Assembly: GCA_004212735.1 (NCBI GenBank)
Contig: SHBD01000020.1
Location: forward strand, 1-32,366
Length of the DNA stretch: 32,366 bases
Reading direction: 5' to 3'
From: SAR116 cluster bacterium
GTDB taxonomy: Bacteria > Pseudomonadota > Alphaproteobacteria > Puniceispirillales > Puniceispirillaceae
Positions 24,781-32,366 of the stretch are shown one piece after another. A program made the translations under genes and the position numbers. Positions within the stretch are counted from its first letter, which is position 1. Each line of letters opens with the position of its first letter. The notes below the pieces were generated by a model. That model did not search any database, was not told where the DNA came from, and saw only the letters and a list, made by a program, of their open reading frames with translations.

Positions 24781-27636
24781 ATGTCACCATTGGACAACAC
24801 ACACAGCATTCCCACAGCAGCGCCGCAGGCGCCATTTGCTTCACGCCATATCGGCCTTAACGCACAGGATGTCAGCACGATGTTGACAAAGTTGGGCACA
24901 CCGTCTCTCGAAGCACTGCTTGACGAGGTAATTCCAGCAAAAATTCTGCGCGCCAGCCCCATGGAGATTCCACAGGCGCTTTCAGAGGCCGAGGTGCTTG
25001 CCGACTTGGCGGCGTTGGCCAGCCAGAATAGCGCCAGAACATCACTGATTGGCATGGGATACTATGGCTGCCACACGCCACCGGTTATCCAGCGCAATGT
25101 TCTTGAAAACCCAGCATGGTACACGGCCTACACCCCTTATCAGCCAGAAATTTCGCAGGGCCGGCTTGAGGCCATACTGAATTTTCAGACAATGGTGACA
25201 GACCTCACCGGCATGGATATTGCCAATGGCTCGCTTCTTGACGAGGCAACAGCGGCAGCAGAAGCCATGGCAATGGCGTTCAAGGCGCACCGTGGCAAAG
25301 GCAACATCTTCCGGGTTGACCCTGACGCCCATCCGCAGACGATCAATGTACTGAAGACAAGAGCTGCGCCGATTGGAATCACCCTTGAGATCGCAGCTGT
25401 CGGAACCCCTTTTGAAGCCGACTGTTTTGGCGCACTTATAAGCTATCCGGGTAGCACCGGTGAGGTGCGTGACATCAAGCCAGATATTGATGACATACAG
25501 GCAGCAGGCGGCATGGCAATCGTTGCCAGTGATTTGCTGGCACTCTGTGTTCTTGAATCTCCCGGCTCACTTGGTGCCGACATCGTGCTTGGCTCAGCCC
25601 AGCGTTTCGGCGTTCCCTTTGGCTATGGTGGCCCACATGCCGCCTTTTTTGCCACCAAGACAGCTCATCAACGCTCAATACCCGGGCGTCTTGTTGGAGT
25701 CAGTCAGGATGCGCAAGGCAAGCAAGCCTATCGCCTTGCACTGCAAACGCGAGAGCAGCACATCCGCCGTGAAAAGGCCACATCCAACATCTGTACAGCT
25801 CAGGTTCTGCTGGCTGTGATGGCCGGTTTCTACGCCGTATGGCATGGACCTGAGGGACTGACCCGGATTGCCAACCATGCGCATGATATGGCCTGCCGTT
25901 TCGCCGCGGCGATGCGGCGCGCCGGCCACGTTGTTCGACATGAAGCATTTTTCGACACCGTCGCCATTGAGGCAGCTGATGACCAAGACACATTGATGGC
26001 AGCAGCGCTCAAGGCAGGCTTCAATTTGCGGCCACTTGAAGGGGCGCTTGCCGCCAGCTTTGACGAAACGACAACATCGGCGCAACTAAAAAGTCTTCTG
26101 GCGGCGCTAAACGCCCCCATGCCCACGAGTGAAGATGTCGTCTCCAGCCTGCCGCAATCAACCCTACGGACCACCAGCTTTCTGCGGCAACCCGTGTTTC
26201 ATAAATATCGGTCAGAAACTGAAATGATGCGGTATATGCGCAGCCTTGCTGATCGTGATCTGGCGCTTGACCGCTGCATGATACCACTCGGATCCTGCAC
26301 GATGAAGCTGAATGCCACGGCCGAGATGATGCCAGTGACCTGGCCTGAATTTGCCAACATTCACCCCTACGCCCCGGATGACCAAGCCGCCGGCTATTTG
26401 GAAATGATCGATCGATTGGAAAAACTGCTCGCCACCGCGACAGGCTATGCAGCTGTCTCATTGCAGCCAAACGCTGGCTCCCAGGGTGAATTTGCCGGCC
26501 TTTTGGCGATTGCCAGATATCTTGCAGCGAACGGAGAAGGTCACCGTAACATCTGCCTCATCCCTTCCTCGGCACACGGCACCAATCCAGCGTCAGCAGC
26601 AATGGCAGGGATGAAAGTCGTCGTGGTCAAATGCGATGATGATGGCAATGTTGACATGTCAGACCTTCAGGCAAAAACTGACCAGCACCGCGATAATCTG
26701 GCGGCGATCATGGTGACCTATCCCTCGACCCACGGCGTTTTCGAGGAGTCAATTGCCGAGTTGTGCGAGATGGTTCACGAGGCAGGTGGACAGGTCTATG
26801 TCGATGGCGCCAATCTGAATGCCCTTGTCGGACATTGCGCACCACCGCAATTCGGGGCTGATGTCAGCCATCTGAATTTGCACAAGACTTTTTGCATTCC
26901 ACATGGCGGTGGCGGGCCCGGCATTGGCCCTATTGGCGTTGCAGCGCATCTAGCCCCCTATCTTCCAGGGTCACCGCTTAACGGCGACAATGCGGTCAGT
27001 GCTGCGCCATTCGGATCTGCTAGCATTCTGCCGATCACCTACGCCTATATCAGGATGATGGGGCCAGATGGGCTGACCAATGCAACCAGCATGGCCATTC
27101 TATCAGCCAATTATATAGCGGCACGGCTTGGTGATGTTTTTCCAGTTCTTTACACTGGCAGCAAAGGCCGTGTCGCCCATGAGTGCATTGTGGATGTTCG
27201 GGGTGTTCAGGACCGAACCGGCATCAGTAATGAGGACATTGCAAAACGGCTGATTGATTTTGGTTTTCATGCACCCACTATGTCCTTTCCAGTTGCTGGC
27301 ACCCTCATGATTGAGCCGACGGAGTCTGAATCACTGGTGGAAATTGACCGTTTTTGCGATGCCATGTTGGCCATTGCCGCCGAGATTGAACAGGTTGCCA
27401 ATGGCATTTGGCCAGCTGACGACAATCCGCTGGTCAACGCGCCGCACACAAGCGATGAAATCCTGGCTGATAACTGGACGCATCCCTACAGCCGTAAACA
27501 GGCTGCAAGCCCGAAGGGCAACGCGCAAGCCAATAAATACTGGCCACCCGTGGGCCGGGTGGACAATGCCTATGGCGACCGCAATCTTATCTGTTCCTGC
27601 CCTTCGATTGAGGAATGGGAACAGGCAGCAGAATAG
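24781..27636 (+). CDS. gcvP: glycine dehydrogenase (decarboxylating) GcvP, P-protein
   Basis: It decarboxylates glycine with PLP and loads the aminomethyl group on the H-protein. It has 951 residues, the fused single-chain type (not the two-gene gcvPA/PB form). It contains the N-terminal half with [10 protein letters not shown] and [13 protein letters not shown] and the conserved [11 protein letters not shown]. In the second half are [24 protein letters not shown] and the PLP lysine Lys702 in [17 protein letters not shown]. It ends with the typical WTHPYSR and [19 protein letters not shown] lies 4-8 nt before the ATG. It is the last gene of the operon, closed by a terminator. Confidence 0.97.
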   Translation: MSPLDNTHSIPTAAPQAPFASRHIGLNAQDVSTMLTKLGTPSLEALLDEVIPAKILRASPMEIPQALSEAEVLADLAALASQNSARTSLIGMGYYGCHTPPVIQRNVLENPAWYTAYTPYQPEISQGRLEAILNFQTMVTDLTGMDIANGSLLDEATAAAEAMAMAFKAHRGKGNIFRVDPDAHPQTINVLKTRAAPIGITLEIAAVGTPFEADCFGALISYPGSTGEVRDIKPDIDDIQAAGGMAIVASDLLALCVLESPGSLGADIVLGSAQRFGVPFGYGGPHAAFFATKTAHQRSIPGRLVGVSQDAQGKQAYRLALQTREQHIRREKATSNICTAQVLLAVMAGFYAVWHGPEGLTRIANHAHDMACRFAAAMRRAGHVVRHEAFFDTVAIEAADDQDTLMAAALKAGFNLRPLEGALAASFDETTTSAQLKSLLAALNAPMPTSEDVVSSLPQSTLRTTSFLRQPVFHKYRSETEMMRYMRSLADRDLALDRCMIPLGSCTMKLNATAEMMPVTWPEFANIHPYAPDDQAAGYLEMIDRLEKLLATATGYAAVSLQPNAGSQGEFAGLLAIARYLAANGEGHRNICLIPSSAHGTNPASAAMAGMKVVVVKCDDDGNVDMSDLQAKTDQHRDNLAAIMVTYPSTHGVFEESIAELCEMVHEAGGQVYVDGANLNALVGHCAPPQFGADVSHLNLHKTFCIPHGGGGPGIGPIGVAAHLAPYLPGSPLNGDNAVSAAPFGSASILPITYAYIRMMGPDGLTNATSMAILSANYIAARLGDVFPVLYTGSKGRVAHECIVDVRGVQDRTGISNEDIAKRLIDFGFHAPTMSFPVAGTLMIEPTESESLVEIDRFCDAMLAIAAEIEQVANGIWPADDNPLVNAPHTSDEILADNWTHPYSRKQAASPKGNAQANKYWPPVGRVDNAYGDRNLICSCPSIEEWEQAAE

Positions 27637-27673
27637 CTGATTACGCCCCCTTGTTAGGTGTGATGACTTTGCC

Positions 27674-27714
27674 ATGACCTGCCCGAGATGTTAGCCTCGG
27701 TCAGGTCATTTTTT
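27674..27714 (+). terminator. Rho-independent terminator of the gcv operon
   Basis: Stem ATGACCTG plus CCGAG (27674-27687) pairs with CTCGG plus CAGGTCAT (27696-27709), with one mismatch and an 8-nt loop, and is followed by TTTTTT. It lies 38 bp after gcvP and 14 bp before the next gene. Confidence 0.93.
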
Positions 27715-27727
27715 CAGGTATCCCATA

Positions 27728-29317
27728 ATGCGCAATCTCCAATCACCGGGCAGATCTCCCGTCGCCGCACCAACGGCCATGGCAAGCACTTCCCATCCGC
27801 TGTCATCGCAGGCAGCAATCGGCATTCTGCAGGCTGGGGGCAATGCCATTGATGCGGCGATCGCAGCAGCAGCCGTTCAGGCGGTTGTAGAACCCGGGTC
27901 AACAAGCATTGGTGGCGATTGCTTCTGCCTTTACACGCCAGTTGGCACCGACAAGCCAATTGCCTTCAACGGATCAGGGCGCGCACCTCTGGGTCTCAGT
28001 AGCAACTGGCTGCTGGAGCGCGGCATATCTGAAATCCCCCAGCAATCACCTCATTCGGTCACCATTCCGGGCGCGGTAGATGCCTGGGTGCAATTGAGCA
28101 ATGATCACGGTCGGCTCTCGCTTGCGGATATTCTGGCACCAGCCATCACTTATGCCCGTGATGGCTATCCAATAACGCAGCGCGTTGCCAGCGATTTTAT
28201 AGCTGGCTCTGATGTTCTGGACAGCGATGGGGCATCTGTTTTTCTGCGACAGGGCAAACCGCCGGCAATGGGATCACGACATGCCCAGCCAGCACTCGCC
28301 AAAACCATGGAACTTGTCGCTGGCAAGGGGCGCGATGGTTTTTACAAGGGACCGGTTGCCACCGATATTCTGGCAAAGCTGCGCGCCGTTGGCGGACTGC
28401 ATACCGAAGATGATTTCGCCGCTGCCGTTGGTGAATATGTAACGCCAATCAAGACAGACTTCAGGGGCTATGGCATCTGGGAATGTCCACCAAACGGACA
28501 GGGGATGATTGCCCTGCAACTGTTAAACATTATGTCTGGCATTGGTATTTTTGATGATGACCCACTCAATCCAGACAGGATGCATCATGAGATCGAGGCA
28601 GGACGTCTTGCCTATCGTGACCGTGGCACCTGCCTTGCCGACCCAGCCTTTCATGGCGTACCGGTCGAAACCATCATCAGCAAGAGCTATGCCGAAGATC
28701 TGCGCAGCATGATAGACCCTGAGCACGCGCTTGGCGTGCTGCCGCCCTCACCTCTGCCGACGCAAAAAGCCACGGTCTATATCACCGTGGTCGATCGTGA
28801 TCGCAATGCCTGCAGCTTTATCAACACGCTGTTCTATGGCTTTGGGTCTGGAATCATGGCGCCAAACTCAGGTGTTTTGCTACAAAATCGCGGCATGGGG
28901 TTTGTTGTCGATACAGATCATCCAAACCGGGTTGAGCCGGGCAAGCGCCCCCTGCATACAATCATTCCTGCAATGGCAACGCGCGACGGGCGTGCGGTCA
29001 TGCCGTTTGGAGTCATGGGCGGCGATTATCAGGCTTTTGGCCATATGCAGTTGCTGACCCGGATGTTTGACTATGGGATGGACATTCAGATGGCGCAGGA
29101 TGTCGCCAGATATTTTCCCGACCCCTTTGAGAATAAAATCGAGGTTGAAAGTCCGATTCCCGATGCAACGCGGAAAACGCTGATTAAGCGGGGACATAAC
29201 ATTGTCCCGGCAAAGCGTCCGATCGGCGGATCACAGGCGATCTGGATCGATTGGGAACAGGGCATTCTGACCGGCGGTTCGGACCCCCGCAAGGATGGAT
29301 GTGCGATCGGCTATTGA
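27728..29317 (+). CDS. gamma-glutamyltransferase family protein
   Basis: It belongs to the Ntn-hydrolase GGT family, which self-cleaves before a threonine that becomes the nucleophile. It has 529 residues. The probable nucleophile is Thr349 (ATVYITVVD), where classical GGT has TTH, so the second and third residues differ. Supporting motifs are GGNAIDAAIAAAAVQAVVEP, the SIGGD that follows it, FNGSGRAP, the GSGIM in the loop after the nucleophile, and NRVEPGKRPLHT. There is no signal peptide, so it is probably cytoplasmic like Bacillus YwrD, rather than a periplasmic glutathione enzyme. The substrate is open: a gamma-glutamyl compound or an acyl compound. The gcv terminator is just upstream and panB lies 103 bp downstream. 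Confidence 0.85.
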   Translation: MRNLQSPGRSPVAAPTAMASTSHPLSSQAAIGILQAGGNAIDAAIAAAAVQAVVEPGSTSIGGDCFCLYTPVGTDKPIAFNGSGRAPLGLSSNWLLERGISEIPQQSPHSVTIPGAVDAWVQLSNDHGRLSLADILAPAITYARDGYPITQRVASDFIAGSDVLDSDGASVFLRQGKPPAMGSRHAQPALAKTMELVAGKGRDGFYKGPVATDILAKLRAVGGLHTEDDFAAAVGEYVTPIKTDFRGYGIWECPPNGQGMIALQLLNIMSGIGIFDDDPLNPDRMHHEIEAGRLAYRDRGTCLADPAFHGVPVETIISKSYAEDLRSMIDPEHALGVLPPSPLPTQKATVYITVVDRDRNACSFINTLFYGFGSGIMAPNSGVLLQNRGMGFVVDTDHPNRVEPGKRPLHTIIPAMATRDGRAVMPFGVMGGDYQAFGHMQLLTRMFDYGMDIQMAQDVARYFPDPFENKIEVESPIPDATRKTLIKRGHNIVPAKRPIGGSQAIWIDWEQGILTGGSDPRKDGCAIGY

Positions 29318-29321
29318 CCCG

Positions 29322-29341
29322 GTGCGTGGTCCACCATGCAC
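29322..29341. repeat. near-palindrome after the GGT-like gene
   Basis: GTGCGTGGT and ACCATGCAC (29322-29330 with 29333-29341) are inverted with one G-T pair and only 2 bp between. It lies in the 103-bp gap before panB. No T tract follows, so it may be an operator or chance. Confidence 0.25.
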
Positions 29342-29420
29342 ACACCCCAAAAATGCTTAACCATAACCCCAGCATGTGGTAAACCGCCCTCTCATTCACC
29401 TGTAATGGACGCAGTTGGCA

Positions 29421-30239
29421 ATGCCTGATCAAGATCCTGTTTCCGCCTTTCGTGCATTGAAGGGGCAACGCAAGATTGTCTGCCTGACGGCCTATACCGC
29501 GCCGATGGCGGCAGCGCTTGACCAGCATTGTGATCTCCTTTTAGTCGGGGACTCGTTGGCGATGGTTGTCTATGGCATGGACAATACGCGCGACATTGAC
29601 CTTGATACGATGATCCGCCACGGCAAGGCCGTGATGCGGCGACAAGAAAACGCACTCGTGGCGATTGATCTGCCAGCTGGCAGCTATGAGGACAGCCCGC
29701 AACAAGCGCTTGCCAGTGCACGCCGCGTAATTAATGAGACGGGAGCGCATGGCGTCAAGCTTGAAGGTGGTGTTGCCATACAGGCCCATGTGGAAGCCAT
29801 TACCGGCGCCGGCATCGCGGTCATGGGCCATATAGGCCTGTTACCACAGCATGCAGAATCTGTGAGACAGTTCCGGATCACTGGTAAGACCGACGAAGAG
29901 GCGGCGCAGTTGATGCGTGATTGTGAAGCTCTGGTCAAAGCGGGTGTTTTCGGCATCGTCATGGAAGGAATAGTCGAGCCGGTTGCAAGCGTTGTTGCAG
30001 CTGCCTGCCAAGTGCCAAGCATCGGAATTGGTGCCTCGCCCAACTGTGACGGTCAGATTCTTGTAACCGAAGATATGCTTGGCATGTTTGACGCATATAT
30101 TCCGAAATTTGTGCGTAAATTTGCCACCCTTCAACCAGACATCACGGCAGCTGCCATGGCCTATAATCAGGCAGTGATCGCCGGTGATTTTCCCGAAGCC
30201 GATCATCTCTATTATCCTGGCGGCGAAAAGAAGACGTGA
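29421..30239 (+). CDS. panB: 3-methyl-2-oxobutanoate hydroxymethyltransferase PanB
   Basis: First step of pantothenate synthesis: it adds a hydroxymethyl group from methylene-tetrahydrofolate to 2-oxoisovalerate. It has 272 residues, a TIM-barrel of the usual length. Family motifs seen are LTAYTAPMA, LLVGDSLAMVVYG, VAIDLPAGSY, AHGVKLEGG, VMGHIGLLPQHA and GIGASPNCDGQILV. ATG 29421 is preferred; a TTG two codons earlier is also possible, and neither has a strong ribosome site. Its stop shares one base with the panC ATG, so the two are coupled. The one-carbon donor ties it to the glycine cleavage genes upstream. Confidence 0.97.
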   Translation: MPDQDPVSAFRALKGQRKIVCLTAYTAPMAAALDQHCDLLLVGDSLAMVVYGMDNTRDIDLDTMIRHGKAVMRRQENALVAIDLPAGSYEDSPQQALASARRVINETGAHGVKLEGGVAIQAHVEAITGAGIAVMGHIGLLPQHAESVRQFRITGKTDEEAAQLMRDCEALVKAGVFGIVMEGIVEPVASVVAAACQVPSIGIGASPNCDGQILVTEDMLGMFDAYIPKFVRKFATLQPDITAAAMAYNQAVIAGDFPEADHLYYPGGEKKT

Positions 30240-31081
30240 TGACGCAAACCGTTCAGGACAGACAGGCCGCCAGAACGCAAATCGCCAAATGGCGAGATAA
30301 TGGCCTGACGAGTTGCCTCGTGCCCACAATGGGCGGCATTCATGATGGTCATCTCGCGCTGATGGACCGGGCGCGAACGGTCGCAGACAGAGTCATTGTC
30401 AGTATCTATGTGAATCCGACACAATTTGCCGCCAGCGAGGATTTTGACAGCTATCCACGTGAATTGGGGGCAGATTTGACCCGCATCGGACACCGCGCGG
30501 ACATCGTCTATGCCCCTGCCAACCTCTATCATCCCTTGCATGCCACACAGGTCAATCCAGCGGGCGCTGCGCTCGGTCTGGAAAGTGAGTTCAGACCGCA
30601 TTTCTTTACCGGCGTCGCCACAATCGTGCTGAAACTGCTGAACCAGTTGCCAACGGATTTTGCCATTTTTGGCCAGAAGGACTTTCAACAACTTGTCGTG
30701 GTTCGCCAACTTGTCCGTGATCTTGATGTGCCAGTCGAAATACTCGACCATCCAACCGTGCGCGGGGCTGATGGCCTTGCCCTCTCATCACGTAACATCC
30801 ACCTATCCGCCGATCATCGCGCCATTGCGCCGCAACTCTTTGCGACTCTTTGCACAACAGCACAAAAGCTGCAAACGGGAACAAGACCCGAATCAGCTGT
30901 GGCTGACGCCAGCGATCTGCTGCGCCGGTCAGGCTTTACCAGCGTTGATTATTTGCAACTCTGTAACCCCGAGGATTTGCAGCCAACCGAGATTATCACC
31001 ACCAATGCCAGATTACTTGCCGCCGTGCATCTGGGAGCCGTGCGGCTGATTGATAATATCGCGCTTGGGGATGTCACGTAA
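30239..31081 (+). CDS. panC: pantothenate synthetase PanC
   Basis: It joins pantoate and beta-alanine with ATP via a pantoyl-adenylate. It has 280 residues. The nucleotide-binding VPTMGGIHDGH has the HIGH-like His35 and His38. The acceptor part shows IYVNPTQF, FGQKDFQQ and LALSSRN (Ser183-Asn186). Gly33 replaces the commoner Ala of PTMGALH, a minor change. The ATG overlaps the panB stop (TGATG). A GTG one codon upstream would give a 4-bp overlap. It is followed after 3 bp by the oxygenase gene. Confidence 0.97.
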   Translation: MTQTVQDRQAARTQIAKWRDNGLTSCLVPTMGGIHDGHLALMDRARTVADRVIVSIYVNPTQFAASEDFDSYPRELGADLTRIGHRADIVYAPANLYHPLHATQVNPAGAALGLESEFRPHFFTGVATIVLKLLNQLPTDFAIFGQKDFQQLVVVRQLVRDLDVPVEILDHPTVRGADGLALSSRNIHLSADHRAIAPQLFATLCTTAQKLQTGTRPESAVADASDLLRRSGFTSVDYLQLCNPEDLQPTEIITTNARLLAAVHLGAVRLIDNIALGDVT

Positions 31082-31084
31082 GCA

Positions 31085-31870
31085 ATGACCATGGCACTGT
31101 CTGACTTTATCGATTTTTCCTCATGCCCGGTTTGGGATCCGGCTTTCACCCGACAATGTGCGGCGGGTCTGGAAAGTGACGGTGTTCTCACTCTTCCCGG
31201 TTTTTTGCAGGATGATGCAATTGACATGCTTGTTGCCGAGGCGGAGGCACGCAAACAAGACGCCTATTTTACCGCCTCATCGCATAATGTCTATCTGTCC
31301 GAACCGCGCCCTGATCTCGATGCCGAGCATATCTACAACCGCCAGATTACATCCTCAAAGGGCTGTATAACAACCGATCAGGTGCCAGAGCAATCTGGAC
31401 TGAAAGTCATTTACAGTGCACCGGAATTTCGGCAATTCATCGCAACGATTGTTGGTAGGCCGACACTTTACGAATATGCCGACCCACTGTCCTCAATCAA
31501 TGTGCACTATGCTGATGAAGGCCAGGAGCTAGGTTGGCATTTCGATAATTCGGAATTTGCCATCACATTGTTGCTGCAAGCGCCGCACTCTGGAGGACAA
31601 TTCCAATATGTCCGTGATTTGCGTGATGCCACAGCTGGCGAGATGAACTTCACGGGCGTTGCCGCTGTGCTTGATGGGGAGGCTACAGTGGAAAAGCTGG
31701 CTGTAACGCCCGGGACATTGTTGCTGTTTCGGGGTCGCAACTCGATGCACCGTGTCACCCCCACCATAGGCGAAAAGACCCGCATTCTTGTTGTGCTTGC
31801 CTATAACACCAAACCCGGCATCGCCCTATCCGAGGCCGCCCGTATGACGTTTTTTGGCCGCCTTGGTTGA
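31085..31870 (+). CDS. HalD/BesD/ArpA-type Fe(II)/2-oxoglutarate oxygenase, predicted hydroxylase
   Basis: A 261-residue non-heme iron oxygenase. Iron ligands are His152 and Asp154 (GWHFDNSEF) and His222 (SMHRVTP), and Arg233 (TRILVVLAY) should bind the 2-oxoglutarate carboxylate. The layout, including LLLQAPHSGGQFQYV, PGTLLLFRGRNS and YNTKPG, matches the family named after ArpA and the amino-acid halogenases HalD/BesD. Halogenases replace the iron-binding Asp by Gly; here Asp is kept, so hydroxylation is predicted, probably of a free amino acid or similar. The start at ATG 31085 (or 31091) is 3 bp after panC, so it belongs to the pan operon. Its link to pantothenate is unexplained. Confidence 0.85.
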   Translation: MTMALSDFIDFSSCPVWDPAFTRQCAAGLESDGVLTLPGFLQDDAIDMLVAEAEARKQDAYFTASSHNVYLSEPRPDLDAEHIYNRQITSSKGCITTDQVPEQSGLKVIYSAPEFRQFIATIVGRPTLYEYADPLSSINVHYADEGQELGWHFDNSEFAITLLLQAPHSGGQFQYVRDLRDATAGEMNFTGVAAVLDGEATVEKLAVTPGTLLLFRGRNSMHRVTPTIGEKTRILVVLAYNTKPGIALSEAARMTFFGRLG

Positions 31871-31873
31871 CCA

Positions 31874-32366
31874 TCAAAGGCGCAGCTTGAAGCGAAAACC
31901 AAATCGCTGTTCTCTCCCCATTTTCAAGCCGGCAACCTGTGTTCGCAATTCCGAATATGCGACCATTTCAAGCATGTCTTGAGGATCGCCCAAACGGTAG
32001 GATAACCCATAATCCAGCTCCCGCTCGGTTGCGCCGAGATCGACTACATGATTGGCGTAGGTGACACCACCCTCGAGTGTGCGTCCTGCCGGAATCCGGT
32101 AAGTGAATTTGGCGGAGTCAATATGCACGGGCTGGCTGATGCCAAAACGCACTTCACCACCATGCGCCACGCCGGTGCGAATGCCTATCGCCCAGCTTGA
32201 TGAAATCACTGGATCAACTTTTTCTAAAAGGCTTGGCTCGTTGCCAAGGTCAATAATGGTGACACCAGCACCAAACTGTGCTGTTGGATGCAAGCCTGCG
32301 ATTTCACCTTTGCCCTCATATTGAATGATCCCATATCCGGTGCTGCTGCTGCAGACATTCCCAAAA
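31874..32366 (-). CDS. C-terminal part of an outer-membrane beta-domain protein (partial)
   Basis: An open minus-strand frame runs from the stop at 31874-31876 to the window edge, about 163 residues, with no convincing start. A TTG at 32293 is in frame but has no need to be a start, since coding continues upstream as a Gly/Ser-rich stretch. Alternating polar/hydrophobic strands such as AKFTYRIPAGRTLEGGVTY and LDYGLSYRL, and the ending REQRFGFRFKLRL with aromatic and basic residues, fit a beta-barrel or autotransporter C-terminus. The passenger part lies outside. It is convergent with the oxygenase gene, with only 3 bp between stops. Confidence 0.6.
   Translation of the reverse strand, partial: FGNVCSSSTGYGIIQYEGKGEIAGLHPTAQFGAGVTIIDLGNEPSLLEKVDPVISSSWAIGIRTGVAHGGEVRFGISQPVHIDSAKFTYRIPAGRTLEGGVTYANHVVDLGATERELDYGLSYRLGDPQDMLEMVAYSELRTQVAGLKMGREQRFGFRFKLRL

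Noticed and set aside
31085-31870. A radical halogenase
   Set aside because: The family resemblance is real, but the iron site keeps Asp154 where halogenases have Gly.

Overview
The window looks like a piece of an alphaproteobacterial chromosome of moderate GC, with short intergenic gaps and many small co-directional gene groups. The lineage call rests on genes typical of that class: a TrcR/DUF1013 regulator, a DUF1192 protein, a COQ9 gene divergent from rpsU, a ROSE-like leader in front of an hsp20 gene, and a sigma-32-type promoter in front of clpB. A marine lineage such as SAR116 would fit the overall look, but that is a guess. Almost all of the window is housekeeping metabolism. I see no phage, insertion sequence, CRISPR array, tRNA or rRNA.

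Layout. 1-1521: a small AT-rich gene for a possible winged-helix protein, then about 1.1 kb with no convincing gene but with repeats and hairpins. 1.4-2.05 kb: hsp20 with a heat-shock-like promoter, a ROSE-type RNA thermometer candidate and a terminator. 2.0-4.65 kb: a minus-strand MFS transporter, a tiny plus-strand membrane protein, then minus-strand ppnP, a VOC-fold protein and a 42-residue membrane protein. 4.75-7.7 kb: clpB (minus) with a sigma-32-like promoter, directly preceded by three tandem 19-bp repeats. 7.7-12.3 kb: a PNPOx-like gene lacking its FMN domain, a second MFS transporter, a secreted Cys-rich protein, ygfZ, DUF1192, trcR and a DUF465 protein. 12.3-14.9 kb: purEK convergent with metA, whose Glu111 predicts acetyl-CoA use. 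15-16.2 kb: coq9 divergent from rpsU. 16.4-19.3 kb: pntAB. 19.5-22.6 kb: an M3 oligopeptidase translationally coupled to an ABC1/UbiB-type kinase. 22.8-27.7 kb: the glycine cleavage operon gcvT-gcvH-gcvP behind a tandem glycine riboswitch, ending in a strong terminator. 27.7-31.9 kb: a gamma-glutamyltransferase-like gene, then panB-panC-oxygenase, where the last gene is a HalD/BesD/ArpA-type Fe(II)/2-oxoglutarate enzyme. 31.87 kb to the edge: the C-terminal part of an outer-membrane beta-domain protein, cut by the window.

How the genes fit together. Two protein-quality-control genes (hsp20, clpB) both have heat-responsive-looking upstream regions. One-carbon and amino-acid metabolism is prominent: glycine cleavage, panB (which consumes methylene-tetrahydrofolate), purEK, metA and the folate-dependent YgfZ. 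PntAB supplies NADPH, and COQ9 together with the ABC1 kinase points to ubiquinone metabolism. I did not find an obviously new multi-gene system. The best leads are the thermometer leader of hsp20, the tandem repeats abutting the clpB promoter, the 12-bp hairpin after the glycine riboswitch, the unannotated 42-residue membrane protein, and the pantothenate-linked HalD-type hydroxylase.
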